DNA from: Acidobacteriaceae bacterium
Lineage (GTDB): Bacteria; Acidobacteriota; Terriglobia; Terriglobales; Acidobacteriaceae
NCBI GenBank assembly: GCA_003134655.1
Contig: PLBY01000060.1
Span: 14,580-78,579 of the forward strand
DNA length: 64,000 bases
Direction of reading: 5' to 3'
A model generated the notes under the pieces. That model was given only the letters and a program-made list of their open reading frames with translations, ran no database searches and had not been told where the DNA came from. Shown here in pieces: positions 1 through 9,800 of the stretch (its first letter is position 1; every line of letters begins with the position of its first letter). The position numbers and the translations under genes are program-made.

Positions 1-720
1 GATCTGGACACGGGCGCGGTGGTGGCGGTCACGCTGCAAGGGGCGGATCAGGGCGACACGGCCACGCTGGATGAAACGTTGTGCGAGGCCGGATTGGCAG
101 TGGCGGAGCAGGTCGGACGCGAAGCGGAGTTGCGGCCCAACGAAGCGCCGCAGGTGAACGTGGCCGGCATCGAAGAGACGGTGACCGACAAGGGCTATCA
201 CAGCGGCGCGGTGGTGAAGCGGATGAAGGCGTACGGCGTGCGCAGTTACATTCCGGAGAAGAAACAGAAGGGGCGGCGGAACTGGGCGGGCAAGCCGGAG
301 GAGCAACAAGCGGTGTATGCGAACCGGCGGCGGGTGCGGGGCGAGTACGGCAAGAGCTTACTGCGGCGGCGCGGCGAGTTCGTCGAGCGCAGCTTCGCGC
401 ACTGCTACGAGACGGGCGGGATGCGGCGTTGCCATCTGCGCGGACACGAAAACATTCTGAAGCGGCAACTGATCCATGTGGGCGGGTTCAACCTGAGCCT
501 GATCCTGCGCAAGCTGCTGGGTGCGGGCACGCCGCGCGAGCTGAAAAACCGTGCTGGGCAGTTGTTTTCCCGACTTTTGCGCTTTCTGCTGGGCCTGTGG
601 GAGGCCGTTTCGCGGATACCGCTGCGCTCTCCCGCCACTGGCCCGCAGAGGGTACCATCGTCCCCTTGCTGCACGCCTGATCACCGCTCACGATTTTTCA
701 GTTCCACCACGGGCTGCTAG
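1..720 (+). mobile_element. Transposase C-terminal fragment (DDE, IS1182/IS4-like), cut by window edge
   Basis: The frame is open through the left edge of the window, so the N-terminal part of the gene lies outside it. What remains looks like the catalytic half of a DDE transposase: an aspartate in VTDKGYHSG (about codons 57-65) and a glutamate in RGEFVERSFAHCYETGG, the usual D...E spacing and the ERSFAH signature of the IS1182/IS4/IS5 supergroup. The last 40 or so codons become Pro/Ser-rich, and the matching C-terminal text (HWPAEGTIVPLLHA) is in another frame, so the end may be frameshifted. I could not define terminal inverted repeats. It lies 113 bp upstream of the first island gene and probably marks mobile DNA at the island's left side. 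Confidence 0.75.
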
Positions 721-833
721 GGACTTTATCTGATCGAAGGGTGCCGCCAGCCGTGCAAACGAGGGCCAACAAGCCGGAAGCTGAGTTTCAGCTGCAGTAG
801 CAAGGCAACATCACGCAAGGAGATCTACAGAAT

Positions 834-3554
834 ATGCCAGCCCCCAGCGCAAACAAAGTCGTCGTTGTCACCGGGGACATCATGATTGATTGGAACCTTG
901 CCCGGAGTCGCGGGCCGGAAGCCAAGGGCCCTGCATGGCTTCAGGACGTGTGCTCGCACGTTTCCTGGCAGCCGGGAGGTGCTCCGCTGCTGGCCAACAT
1001 AATCGAGGCGATCGTTCCCGAAGGCTATTCGGTGCGGCAGCCAGCCGTTCCTTCCAAGAGGCGAGATCCACAACCGACGGCTGTTTCTCCCGAAGATCCC
1101 AACTATCACCATTCGCATGCCTCATGGATGCTCTGTCCGTACACGACTGACAAAGACGATAAGAAGGCCCCCCAGTCTTGGCGCATCCATGAATTTCTGG
1201 GCATTAATTGCTGCGGTCCGAGAGTTGCGCCAAAGGACTGGGAGCGGGTGCAAAACGATGATCCCGACGCAAGCCTGGTCGTTCTTGATGACGCTGCTCT
1301 TGGCTTCAATAGTGAAGAGGCACTCTGGCCGATCGCTCTCACTGCAGAGGGCAAGACTCCATGGGTTCTGCTGAAAATGGCTCGGATAGGCCAAGGCACT
1401 CTCCGGAAAAAGCTGATCGAGAAACACGCCGACCGCTTGGTCGTTGTCATTGGAGTGAATGATTTACGTCATCGAAATGCGCAAATCAGCCGGGAACTTT
1501 CCTGGGAGCGTACAGCACAAGACCTCGCATGGGAGATCAGCTACAACCCGGTTCTCAGTGAACTATCGCGATGCGCCAAAGTGATCGTTCCTTTCTATGG
1601 CGACGGAGCTTTCTTGTATACGAAGGCAAATGAAGGAGGAGCCCCCAGTTGCCGGCTGCTCTTTGACCGCAACGGAATCGAGGGAGTTTGGGAACGCAGT
1701 CGCCCTGGACGCATGATGGGACTTACCTCAACCCTAACCGCAGCAGTGGCCCGCGAAATCCTGCTTTGCCCGGACAAGCCTGATCTTGAGCATGGGGTGC
1801 AAGTCGGCCTTCATGCCGCCCGGGTGCTCCACAGCGAGGGCTATGGAGAACGCGGCGCCTCTGCCCAGGAGGTCAAACTCGTTCTCCCGATCGAGAAAGT
1901 CTCCGGGGCTATCAAGAACGGTATCGAGAAACCACAGTTCTCATCCGCGAACATCAGAATACCCGGCTTGATTTACAAGGACGCCGTTACACCCGGAGAA
2001 AGTCGACTTTGGACCATCCTTGACGAGGTCTACCCCGGCAAGGCCGACGAGAAAGCGCGGGAGGTGCTTGAAAAGGGCCTTGAAAAGGCTCTTGAGGATG
2101 TTCCGATTGGCAGGTTCAGCAAGCTCATCACGGTGGATCGACAGGAAATCGAGGGTCTGCGTACGATTGGCGCTCTCATCAGCGAGTATGCCGATCAGAC
2201 GCGCCCCAAGCGACCGCTGTCGGTAGCGGTCTTTGGTCCCCCCGGTGCCGGGAAATCGTTCGGCATCAAGCAACTCGCTAATTCGATTCGGCCCGACGAG
2301 ATCAAAGTACTCGAGTTCAACATGTCGCAGTTCCAGTCGACTGCGGAGCTTGTTTCAGCCTTTCACCAGGTGCGTGACGCCGGACTGAATCAGAAGCTGC
2401 CACTGGTCTTCTGGGATGAGTTCGACTCGCCGATGGGCGATACCACGTTCGGATGGCTGCGTCACTTTCTTGCACCAATGCAGGACGGAGTCTTCCAGGA
2501 TGGTGGCATGGATCATCCCGTTGGCCGTGCCATCTTTGTTTTCGCCGGCGGCACCAGTAGCCGCTACCAGGACTTTGGCCAGCCGAAAAACGAAGATGAG
2601 AAGAAACGATTTGAAACGCTGAAGGTTCCGGATTTTATCAGCCGGTTGAAGGGCTTCCTGAACGTGCTCGGCCCCAACCCGCACATCTCCACGGCCCATG
2701 ACCCTTTCTATGTGCTACGCCGCGCCATCCTGTTTCGCTCGATGTTGAGCGACTACGAAGGGATCATGAAGAACAAGGATCCCCAGATCGACGACGGACT
2801 TGTCAACGCCTTTCTTTACACTCGTATGTATTGGCACGGAGCACGTTCGATGGAATCGATCATCGCGTGCAGCCGACTGAGCGGTAGGAACAAGTTTGAA
2901 CGCTCCGCCCTTCCGCCCGAGGATCAACTTGAGCTTCATGTTGACGCGAGAGATTTTGTGGCAAAGATCCACAAACTAGAACTCAGCGGCGAACTGCTGG
3001 AGAAGCTCGCGATCGCCGCTCATCAGCATTTTTGCAGAGGCTTGGAAGCTGCACGATGGACGTACGGGAAGGTTGAAAACAAGAAAACCAAGAAGCACCG
3101 CAACCTGAAACCGTATGGTGAACTCACGGAGGAGCTCCGCGAACAGAATCGGGGACAAGTGAGGGATATCCCGACCAAGCTGGCTGCGGTCGGCTATGAT
3201 ATGGTTCCCGGTCGAACCGGTTCACATGAGGTGAGAAAATTTCCAGATGAGGTCGTCGAGGAACTCGCCATCATGGAGCACGCCCGGTGGATGCGTCAAA
3301 AGATCGCAGCGGGTTGGCGATACGGCAAGGTTAAGAAAGTCAAAGATGATGTAAGGAAATTACATTCCTGCATGGTCCCGTGGTCCGAAGAAGATCGCCC
3401 AAACTACAAGGAGTACAAAGACCTGATTGGCCCGAGTCCAAAGGTCCTCTCGCCCGAGGAAAAGAAGAAGGATCTCGACGCCATTCGCAGCATTCCAGAG
3501 ATCCTTGCACTTGCAGGGTACATGGTTGTTGGACCTGAGGACAAGGGAGCGTAG
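834..3554 (+). CDS. AAA+ ATPase with kinase-like N-terminal domain and two C-terminal RyR domains
   Basis: A 906-residue protein. Residues 1-345 start with VVVVTGDIMIDWNLA and have a GDGAFLY-like segment near 255. This resembles a degenerate PfkB/ribokinase fold, a tentative call because the anion-hole GAGD motif is missing. Residues 440-700 are an AAA+ ATPase: Walker A GPPGAGKS at 468-475, Walker B LVFWDEFD with D528/E529, a sensor-like FVFAGGTSS and an arginine in FISRLKG. Residues about 723-792 and 806-898 are two RyR domains, seen in the EHARWMRQ...GWRYGK...LHSCMVPW...I..ILALAGYMV pattern. RyR domains are known from ryanodine receptors and from bacterial proteins in conflict loci. A Shine-Dalgarno AAGGAG lies 11 nt before the ATG. 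It is first in module A. The homologue at 14628-17344 is frameshifted. Function inferred: ATP-driven sensor or signalling protein. Confidence 0.8.
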   Translation: MPAPSANKVVVVTGDIMIDWNLARSRGPEAKGPAWLQDVCSHVSWQPGGAPLLANIIEAIVPEGYSVRQPAVPSKRRDPQPTAVSPEDPNYHHSHASWMLCPYTTDKDDKKAPQSWRIHEFLGINCCGPRVAPKDWERVQNDDPDASLVVLDDAALGFNSEEALWPIALTAEGKTPWVLLKMARIGQGTLRKKLIEKHADRLVVVIGVNDLRHRNAQISRELSWERTAQDLAWEISYNPVLSELSRCAKVIVPFYGDGAFLYTKANEGGAPSCRLLFDRNGIEGVWERSRPGRMMGLTSTLTAAVAREILLCPDKPDLEHGVQVGLHAARVLHSEGYGERGASAQEVKLVLPIEKVSGAIKNGIEKPQFSSANIRIPGLIYKDAVTPGESRLWTILDEVYPGKADEKAREVLEKGLEKALEDVPIGRFSKLITVDRQEIEGLRTIGALISEYADQTRPKRPLSVAVFGPPGAGKSFGIKQLANSIRPDEIKVLEFNMSQFQSTAELVSAFHQVRDAGLNQKLPLVFWDEFDSPMGDTTFGWLRHFLAPMQDGVFQDGGMDHPVGRAIFVFAGGTSSRYQDFGQPKNEDEKKRFETLKVPDFISRLKGFLNVLGPNPHISTAHDPFYVLRRAILFRSMLSDYEGIMKNKDPQIDDGLVNAFLYTRMYWHGARSMESIIACSRLSGRNKFERSALPPEDQLELHVDARDFVAKIHKLELSGELLEKLAIAAHQHFCRGLEAARWTYGKVENKKTKKHRNLKPYGELTEELREQNRGQVRDIPTKLAAVGYDMVPGRTGSHEVRKFPDEVVEELAIMEHARWMRQKIAAGWRYGKVKKVKDDVRKLHSCMVPWSEEDRPNYKEYKDLIGPSPKVLSPEEKKKDLDAIRSIPEILALAGYMVVGPEDKGA

Positions 3555-3720
3555 GCGACCGCTGCACCGCCGGTGAAAGGCGGTTTGATGCCCCGCCGCG
3601 AGAAGACGGGCCTACGTAAAACCGAGTGGGTCCGAACTGGGAATCCAGCGTGCCGGGGTGAAATGACCGATCTGCTGTGCTATAAAGCAGGCGACTGCCA
3701 ATGGCTGGGAGCAGCTGAAT

Positions 3721-5469
3721 ATGCATACGGATACCGGACTAACCGGTGAGGTGCGCTCTAGTTGGGTATGGTGGGCAACTGGGCTGGTCGCGATTGTAGC
3801 CTTTGGTTGCGGATTCGTCGGCATGTGGGAATACGAGCAGGCAGTTCGTCCTGGTGGCAGTGTGGATCCGTGGTCGGTTACATATCATACCCTTCAGTTG
3901 TTCATTCTCCACGCGCCACATCTGGACGGCCCGATTCCATGGTCGCTTCATGTCGGACGCCTGCTCGGGGCCATACCGGTTTGCGTAGCAGCACTAATTG
4001 GCTTCTTCAAGGTTTTCCCGGACGAATTGAATCTGCTGCGACTGAGATTGCCTTGGGCTCGAGGTCATGTGGTTATTTGCGGGCTGGGTGAGGTAGGAGT
4101 GCAGCTTGCCATTCAAGGACGCCGGCGCAAGAAGCGTATGGTCGCAATCGAAAGTCAGTGCCCGCAAGCAACGCGACAGTTAATGCGCCAGCATGGTGTG
4201 CTTGTCCTCGATGGGGACGCCACGGAGGAAAGTCAGCTCGAAGGCGCCCGGATTCAACGAGCCGAGTTTGTAGTGGCTTCGTGCCATGACGATCAGACAA
4301 ACATTGCGCTTGCGGCCGCGATCGGCAAATTGGCGGAATCGGCGAGAGGCCGTCATAACGCCCTCATCTGTCGAACGTTGATTGAAAATCCGGATACACG
4401 ACGGCTTTTGTCGAGCGCTTCATTTTCCAGTGACGATTCGCGATATAGGGTGAATTTCACCGACCTCGATCAACATGCGGTCGCCGCGCGCCAAGCCCTC
4501 CGGATGTACCCCTTGGACTTCCAGCCGATCCGCCAGCATGACGACAACTTGGTCCGGCTCATAGTGGTGGGATTCGGGATGGCTGGTCAGAGCCTTGCCT
4601 TGCACGCCGCTCAAATTGGGCATTTCGCAAACGAGGTCGGAAAAGGGAGACGGCTTCTGCTCAGTATTGCTGATCCGACCGACAGCCTCCTGAATGAGTT
4701 CAAGACCCGTTATCCAAATCTGGAACGTGTCTGCGACGTCGAATTGATTGTGTTACCCCTCTCAGCATCTGATCAAGTCAACAAACTGGCAGAACTCTGT
4801 CCGGATGGAGAGCCCGCGGGCAGCCTGGTTACTTACGCATTCTGCTGTGATGATGAACTTGGTGACGAAAGAAATTTCAGGTTGGGCACTGAGCTCCATG
4901 AGAAGGTCAGGTGCCGCGCGGCTCAAATCCTGATTCGCCAGACTTCACGAAAGGGATTTTCCGCGGTTCTGTCGGGCGGTCGAATATATCCATTCGGCAT
5001 GATTGAAGACGTGTTCGGCTGGGATGTCCTGCTCCATGAAAGCGAAGACAAGCTCGCACGTGCTCTGCATAAAGTCTACAAGCTCAAGAACCCCTCGGAG
5101 CCGCATCCGGAATGGGACGAACTCGGTGAAGGATACAGGGATTCAAACCGCCAGGCGGCAGATCACACTTCGATCAAGCTTCGTGCGCTTGGCTACCACG
5201 CAGAACAGTTGACAAAGGAGAAACCGCGCATCGTGTCTTTTGCAGATTCCGAGATTGAACTGTTGGCTCAAATGGAACACATTCGTTGGTGTGCCGAGCG
5301 ATACTTGGCGGGTTGGATGTACGGAGAACAAACAGATCGTCAGCGGAAGATAAATAGAAACCTTGTAGCTTGGGACAAACTGCTCCCCACAGAGCAAAAG
5401 AAGGACCCAGAACAGATCAACACAATTTCGGAAGCCCTATACAGCATCGGGCTGGGTATCTATCGATAG
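3721..5469 (+). CDS. Two-TM channel-like protein with two RCK/TrkA-N domains and C-terminal RyR domain
   Basis: A 582-residue protein. Hydrophobic segments lie near 14-36 and 80-98, with a pore-helix-like stretch between them (YHTLQLFILHAPHLDG) that lacks the TVGYG potassium filter. Two Rossmann domains follow: VVICGLGEVGVQLA at 117-130 and LIVVGFGMAGQSLA at about 280-293, each with GxGxxG and typical of RCK/TrkA-N ligand-gated ion transport regulators that bind NAD(H) or nucleotides. Residues 505-580 form an RyR domain (ELLAQMEHIRWCAERYLAGW, then NRNLVAWDKLLPTEQKKD). The layout is that of a membrane channel gated by a nucleotide-binding ring with an added RyR sensor. It is 166 bp downstream of the AAA+/RyR gene and probably co-transcribed. 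Ion specificity cannot be read from the sequence. Confidence 0.8.
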   Translation: MHTDTGLTGEVRSSWVWWATGLVAIVAFGCGFVGMWEYEQAVRPGGSVDPWSVTYHTLQLFILHAPHLDGPIPWSLHVGRLLGAIPVCVAALIGFFKVFPDELNLLRLRLPWARGHVVICGLGEVGVQLAIQGRRRKKRMVAIESQCPQATRQLMRQHGVLVLDGDATEESQLEGARIQRAEFVVASCHDDQTNIALAAAIGKLAESARGRHNALICRTLIENPDTRRLLSSASFSSDDSRYRVNFTDLDQHAVAARQALRMYPLDFQPIRQHDDNLVRLIVVGFGMAGQSLALHAAQIGHFANEVGKGRRLLLSIADPTDSLLNEFKTRYPNLERVCDVELIVLPLSASDQVNKLAELCPDGEPAGSLVTYAFCCDDELGDERNFRLGTELHEKVRCRAAQILIRQTSRKGFSAVLSGGRIYPFGMIEDVFGWDVLLHESEDKLARALHKVYKLKNPSEPHPEWDELGEGYRDSNRQAADHTSIKLRALGYHAEQLTKEKPRIVSFADSEIELLAQMEHIRWCAERYLAGWMYGEQTDRQRKINRNLVAWDKLLPTEQKKDPEQINTISEALYSIGLGIYR

Positions 5470-5570
5470 GATTAGGGAAAACATCATGGAGTACAAAACA
5501 TGCTCACGTTCCGCACGCGAACCGAGCAGGTGCGCATCGTCAAATGCTACCATCCAAATATGACAGCGTT

Positions 5571-5861
5571 ATGAGTTACCATCCCTCACCAATCGACACC
5601 TCTGCAGTCTCGCTGCCGCCGGAGTTGGCCGAGCTTACCGAGCGCCTCGCTGCGAACTCACACGACCTGTGGGCGGCACAGCGGCTGGCGGAAGGCTGGT
5701 CCTATGGCCCGTATCGGGACGACAAGAACAAACAACATCCGTGCCTTGTACCTTACGACCGATTACCGGAAGAGGAAAAGGAATACGACCGTATCACCGC
5801 TCTGGGTACTTTGAAAGCAATTCTGAGCCTTGGATACAGAATCGCTCCGCCGGGGCGCTGA
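5571..5861 (+). CDS. Stand-alone RyR domain protein
   Basis: I place the start at the ATG giving a 96-residue protein. An upstream extension in frame would overlap the previous gene by 100 bp and has no domain-like sequence. Almost the entire protein is a single RyR domain: ELAELTERLAANSHDLWAAQ, a GWSYGPYRDD tryptophan-glycine turn, the HPCLVPYDRLPEEEKEYDR core, and a TLKAILSLGYRI end. This is the closest match in the window to the canonical RyR consensus. There is no membrane segment or signal peptide. It lies 101 bp after the channel-like RyR gene and 65 bp before the TIR-like gene, all on the same strand. It could be a soluble ligand-binding partner or adaptor of the larger RyR proteins; that role is inferred. 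Confidence 0.75.
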   Translation: MSYHPSPIDTSAVSLPPELAELTERLAANSHDLWAAQRLAEGWSYGPYRDDKNKQHPCLVPYDRLPEEEKEYDRITALGTLKAILSLGYRIAPPGR

Positions 5862-5926
5862 CAGAAACTCGATCTCGATCTTTGCGTACAAAATGATTGG
5901 CTCAAAGAGTTGGAAACAGACATGTG

Positions 5927-6889
5927 ATGGCCACCGGCAGTCAATTTCCAGGAACCCCCACCACGCCATCCACCGTCTTCTTGATGATTCGCTTCCGCGC
6001 ATCTAAAGAGTACGAGGTGATCGCCAGCGTTCTGTCAGAGATCTTAGACCAATACTCCCTTACTCTGGTCCGAGCGGATTACAAGCAGCAGCATGACGAG
6101 CTTTGGAGCTACGTCCGGCACTGGATGGATACCTCGCAGTATGGGATCGCGGTTTTCGAACACATTGCAGAGCCGACGCTGGGCCCGAATGTCAGCCTTG
6201 AACTCGGGTACATGCTCGCGAAGGGAAAGCGTTGTCTCCTGCTGAAGGAGAAAAGTGTTCCCTCGCTTCAGGCCGATCTTGTTGGACACATCTGTCGCGA
6301 ATTCGACCGCGATCAGATTTCAAAGAGCCTTACTATTGAGGTCCGGAATTGGCTTCGTGATTTGGGAATTGCGAAGAGAAAAGATGAGAAGGTGCTCGCA
6401 TTCGCGAGCTATGGTGGAACTTGCCGCGACCCGATGGCCAAGGCCATCGCACTGAAACTCATCAAAGAGAGACCACCAGATTATCGCCTAAGAGTGGAGG
6501 CAGGTGCGCTCTTTCAACCCAGTGCCGCGACCGCCGCCTATGCCGCTCGGGAAGCTATCAGAGAGATGTTCGGTGAAGAACTGCTTGCTGACTATCAAGT
6601 CAAGCGGATGACGGCAGACAGAATCGATGAAGCGGACTTGATCCTAGTGATGGCGGCTTCGCTGCTTCAGAAGAAACTACTTCCGGAAGAGAAGACATTC
6701 GTCCTCAGACCCTTTTTGGGTCTGCAGGGTGAGGTCGAAGACCCGTTCCCAGATGGGACAGACGTCGAAACCCTCAAGAGATACCGGGCCTGTGTCGGCG
6801 AATTGCGTGACATTCTGAGCGCAAATTGGGACCGATTGGTAGCTTTCCTTCGACCCGTGGCTTCGACAAATGACGATAATCCGCGATGA
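5927..6889 (+). CDS. TIR-like domain fused to low-molecular-weight phosphatase-like domain lacking the catalytic Cys
   Basis: About 320 residues from the ATG at 5927 (a TTG at 5897 is possible). The N-terminal 130 residues have a TIR/deoxyribosyltransferase-like flavodoxin fold: STVFLMIRF at the start, then YGIAVFEHI and NVSLELGYMLAKGKRCLLL, as in TIR-like domains that cleave or bind nucleotides. The C-terminal 165 residues match low-molecular-weight protein tyrosine phosphatases (LMW-PTP): FASYGGTCRDPMAKA aligns with the FVCxGNxCRSPMAE P-loop, and EVEDPFPDG aligns with the general-acid DP loop. The nucleophilic cysteine is replaced by serine (AGC, 6407-6409), while the P-loop arginine and acid aspartate remain. 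This suggests a phospho-ligand-binding pseudo-enzyme. The gene ends 9 nt before the STAND gene, pointing to one operon. Confidence 0.65.
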   Translation: MATGSQFPGTPTTPSTVFLMIRFRASKEYEVIASVLSEILDQYSLTLVRADYKQQHDELWSYVRHWMDTSQYGIAVFEHIAEPTLGPNVSLELGYMLAKGKRCLLLKEKSVPSLQADLVGHICREFDRDQISKSLTIEVRNWLRDLGIAKRKDEKVLAFASYGGTCRDPMAKAIALKLIKERPPDYRLRVEAGALFQPSAATAAYAAREAIREMFGEELLADYQVKRMTADRIDEADLILVMAASLLQKKLLPEEKTFVLRPFLGLQGEVEDPFPDGTDVETLKRYRACVGELRDILSANWDRLVAFLRPVASTNDDNPR

Positions 6890-6898
6890 GATAACTCA

Positions 6899-9800
6899 AT
6901 GCCGACCGCAACACGCACATTCCGGGTTTTTGTCAGCTCCACCTTCGAGGACTTGAAGGCCGAGCGCGACGCGCTGCAGCGCGACGTGTTTCCGAAGCTG
7001 CGCCAACTCTGTGAAGAGAGCGGCGCACGCTTCCAGGCCATTGACCTGCGCTGGGGTGTGCGCGACGAAGCTGCGCTCGACCAGAAGACCATGGAGATCT
7101 GCCTGCGCGAGATCGATCGTTGCCAGCGGACTGGGGTCAAGCCGAACTTCATCGTTCTGCTCGGAGACCGTTACGGTTGGCGACCCTTGCCAGCACGGAT
7201 CGAGGCGCAAGAATTCGAGAGGGTGCGCGATCGTGTTACGGATGCCCTCGACCAGCAACTGCTAGGCGCGTGGTACCAGCGGGAAAATAACGTAGTTCCT
7301 CCGGAATACTCGCTGAAGGCGCGCAGCGGAGAATGGACGGAATCTGAAAGTTGGCAGGAGTTAGAAGAGCGCCTGCACCGGATTCTTCGCGAGGCGGCAC
7401 AGGCGGCCGAATTATCCGCCCAAGCGATGGTGAAATATGAAGCCTCCGCCACCCACCAAGAAATCTTGAAGGGGCTCGGGGCGACATCCGAGGACCGCCG
7501 GCACGTGTTCGCGTTCTGCCGCAAGGTGCCGGACCATGACTGCGACTCCGATCTCCTCAATCTCAAGCACTTCCTCGGTGACCAGCTTCCTGAGGACAAC
7601 ATCCTGCCCTACGACTCTGGAGATTTGGCGCGGCTCTGCCAAGATGTCGAGCAGAAACTGCGGGCGGTGATTGAGAACGAAGCAGCCAGTTTCGAGTCGC
7701 GTTCGCCACTTGCACTGGAAATCGAGGCACACGACAGCTTCGCACGCGAACGGGCTCTGGTGTTCGGCCGGCAGCAGGTTTTGAATTCCATCAGGGAGTA
7801 CATCAGCTCGGACAGCGACCGTCCACTCGTACTGCGTGGCGCATCGGGTTCGGGCAAGTCCGCAGTAATGGCTCAGGCTTCAGAGCAGGCATTGGTGGCT
7901 CTCCCCTCCGCCGTTGTGATCCGTCGCTTCATCGGAGCTTCACCTGAATCGTCGAGTGGACTCACGTTGCTCCGCGGTTTTTTGGAACAGATCGGAGCGG
8001 CATATGGCGCCACCGGAGAACTGCCCGCGGACTTTAACGGAATGGTGCGTGTCTATCGTGAGCGTCTTGCCTTGGCTACTGCAGAACGCCCCCTGGTGGT
8101 CTTCATCGATGCCTTGGACCAACTAGGGGAGGATGATCCCGCACACTCGCTCACATGGCTGGTCGGATCGCTTTCACCCTATTGCCGCGTCGTACTCTCA
8201 ACTACCGATGTTGCCCCGGCGCTCAGCAAGTGCCGGCTGCTTGAACTTGAAGTCCTGCCTCCAACGGATGCTGCCGCAGCGCTTGACCATTGGCTCAGTA
8301 CAGCCCGCCAGCAACTCCAGCCAGCACAGCGGGAGAAGCTTCTGGCGGCATTCAACCGCTGTGGACTTCCGCTGTATCTAAGATTGGCCTTCGAAGAGGC
8401 ACGAGGCTGGGCATCGTACCTGCCATTGGAGAGCTGTCTGCTCGGCGACGGCGTGGAAGGCATAATCGACACGATGCTCGACCGCCTTTCGCTAGGGGCG
8501 AATCATGGCTTACTTTTGGTTAGCCGCAGTCTCGGCTATCTGGCAACGTCCCGATATGGACTGACCGAGGACGAAATCCTGGACGTGCTCTCGGCGGACG
8601 ATGAGGTATGGCAAGACTTCGAACAGCGCGCTCATCACACGCCATCCGAGCGTCGGTTGCCTGTCATCTTCTGGTCGCGTCTCTACCTCGATCTGGAACC
8701 CTATCTAACGGAGCGCATCGTTCCAGGTGGCACAGTGATCAGTTTCTACCACCGGCAACTAGCAGAACGGGCAACCGAACGATTTCTTGCCGACGCAAAC
8801 GGCCAAGCGCGTCACAAAACGCTCGCGCGGTACTTTGCGAAGCAGCACTTGTGGTTTGATAGCGCACAAACTCAGCCGAATGGCCGTAAGGCGGTGGAGT
8901 TGGTCCATCAGCAAGCTCGCGGCGAGTTGGTCGATGATGCCGCAGCGCTGCTTACAGGCCTTCCCTGGATCATCTTGAAGTGTCAACTGGGGCTTGTCTT
9001 CGATCTCCAGCAGGACTATCGAGATATCCTTGCCGTCCTTCCGGAAGCGCAAGAGCAGTTCCGTGAGGAGCGCGGGCGGCAGGCGGGACTTCATCGCTGG
9101 ACAAAGGAGATCACCCACTATGCGCGCCAGTGGAGCGAACGCCGCGATAGGCTGGCGAGAGGTGAGGCGATCACAGAGTTGGCGCTGCCATTCCCGGAAC
9201 CTCCTGGTCTTTGCCGTATGTGGACAGAGGAGGAGATCGAAGCTGAGCGTCGCCGGGTCACAGAGGACCCAACCCGACTAGATCGGATGCAGGCGTTCGC
9301 CAGCTTCGTAATGCAGGAATGTTATGCGCTAATAGAGTTTGGTATGAGGCCGAAATTTGTGGAGCAGCACGCATTCAACTACGCACCACGTGGTACAGTG
9401 CATGATTCCGCTGTACGCGGCCTCTCTACTTTGGGGGCGCCGGTGCTGACAAGACATTGGAAGTCTACGGACCGCTACAATCCGATGCCGGCACTCCTGT
9501 CTAGGATGGAAGGACACACAGACCTCGTTAATAGTGTGAGCGTAACGCCAGATGGCGCATGCGCGGTATCCGCCAGTGGTGACGGAACCGTGCGAGTGTG
9601 GAATCTGCAGACAGGAGCCTGCCTTCGGGTGCTGGAGGTTGACAATCAGCTCGAGAGCGCGACTGTGACACCGGACGGCCGGTGCGCGGTCACGGCGGCG
9701 AGCTCATTTTATTCGCGCCAAGTGGTTACGTGGGACCTGGAAACCGGCGCTTGCCTGCGGGAGTCAGAAAAGAGCCGGCCTGCCGACTGTGTCAGCGTGA

